This document shows, piece by piece, positions 63,875 through 64,000 of a DNA stretch of 64,000 nt. Location of the stretch: positions 36,169 through 100,168 of the forward strand of contig CAAGKK010000023.1 of the NCBI GenBank assembly GCA_900770385.1, given 5' to 3'. The notes under the pieces were generated by a model that searched no databases, was not told where the DNA came from, and saw nothing but the letters and a program-made list of their open reading frames with translations. Within the stretch, counting starts at the first letter, position 1. Each line of letters begins with the position of its first letter. A program made the position numbers and the translations under genes. Origin of the DNA: Clostridia bacterium (GTDB lineage Bacteria; Bacillota; Clostridia; TANB77; CAG-508).

Positions 63875-63878
63875 CATG

Positions 63879-63954
63879 GTGGGTATCGTCAAGTGGTTAA
63901 GACCCAGGGTTGTGGCTCCTGTATACGTGGGTTCGAATCCCACTACCCACCCCA
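63879..63954 (+). tRNA. tRNA-His (GUG)
   Basis: Acceptor GTGGGTA/TACCCAC with the extra G-1 facing C73, as required for HisRS. Anticodon loop TTGTGGC (GUG), T-loop TTCGAAT, encoded CCA. Confidence 0.93.
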
Positions 63955-63970
63955 TTAACGAAATTGCTGT

Positions 63971-64000
63971 TGGGGTATCGCCAAGCGGTAAGGCAACGGA
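63971..64000 (+). tRNA. tRNA-Gln, 5' part (cut by window edge)
   Basis: TGGGGTATCGCCAAGCGGTA is the usual 5' acceptor and D-arm of bacterial tRNA-Gln. The anticodon lies beyond the window. Confidence 0.75.

Noticed and set aside
63629..63955. Minus-strand frames of 64-108 codons across the tRNA-Asp/tRNA-His region
   Set aside because: They are antisense to tRNA genes. Strings such as NGLEPSTSSVTGWHSN are a well-known false translation of tRNA sequence.

Overview
The window looks like the chromosome of an AT-rich, low-GC Gram-positive, endospore-forming member of the Clostridia, probably an uncultured gut-type lineage. The evidence is strong GGAGG ribosome binding sites, the CotJA-CotJB-CotJC spore coat operon, a CwlJ/GerQ germination pair, a yybP-ykoY manganese riboswitch, SecG, LytR-CpsA-Psr and sortase genes, and very A/T-biased codon use. 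The species cannot be named from the sequence alone.

Bases 1-8058 are accessory. Small operons (nucleoside hydrolase/2H phosphoesterase/HD/P-loop; HAD hydrolase plus permease; NUDIX plus sugar isomerase-like TIM barrel; EamA transporter) are separated by a repeated unit. In its complete copies the unit contains the tail of the tRNA-Gly gene that sits intact at 7985-8058, that tRNA's downstream terminator, a 28-bp inverted repeat and a promoter-like block. I read this as a row of small non-autonomous cassettes stacked at the 3' end of tRNA-Gly. A REP-associated tyrosine transposase (RAYT) element has broken one cargo gene.

Bases 8100-34000 are mostly housekeeping: tsaE, tsaB and rimI; a Lon-like protease; an orphan transketolase N-half; uvrA; a riboswitch-controlled P-type ATPase that probably exports Mn2+; a polysaccharide deacetylase; fba; smpB; two small secreted membrane-anchored proteins; cwlJ-gerQ; a pilin-like LamG protein; uvrB; lepA; rlmB; and secG, followed by rnr.

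Bases 36374-52561 are a surface-polysaccharide locus. It starts with an LCP ligase, then a block resembling UDP-diacetylbacillosamine synthesis (4,6-dehydratase, aminotransferase, phosphoglycosyl transferase, acetyltransferase). Glycosyltransferases, Wzy polymerase, Wzx flippase and a pyruvyl transferase/FrhB fusion follow. The locus contains and ends in gene remnants (serine acetyltransferase-like, UDP-sugar dehydrogenase, transposase pieces), which suggests repeated exchange of its contents.

Bases 53611-57638 hold a sortase and its probable substrate, a thioester-domain adhesin with six Cna-B-like repeats. The window ends with glycogen phosphorylase, pyruvate kinase, cotJABC and a tRNA cluster (Val, Asp, His, partial Gln). 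In that cluster the tRNA-Val looks chimeric, and one spacer is a GC-rich structured element. GC-rich 22-bp palindromes are dispersed at five intergenic sites.
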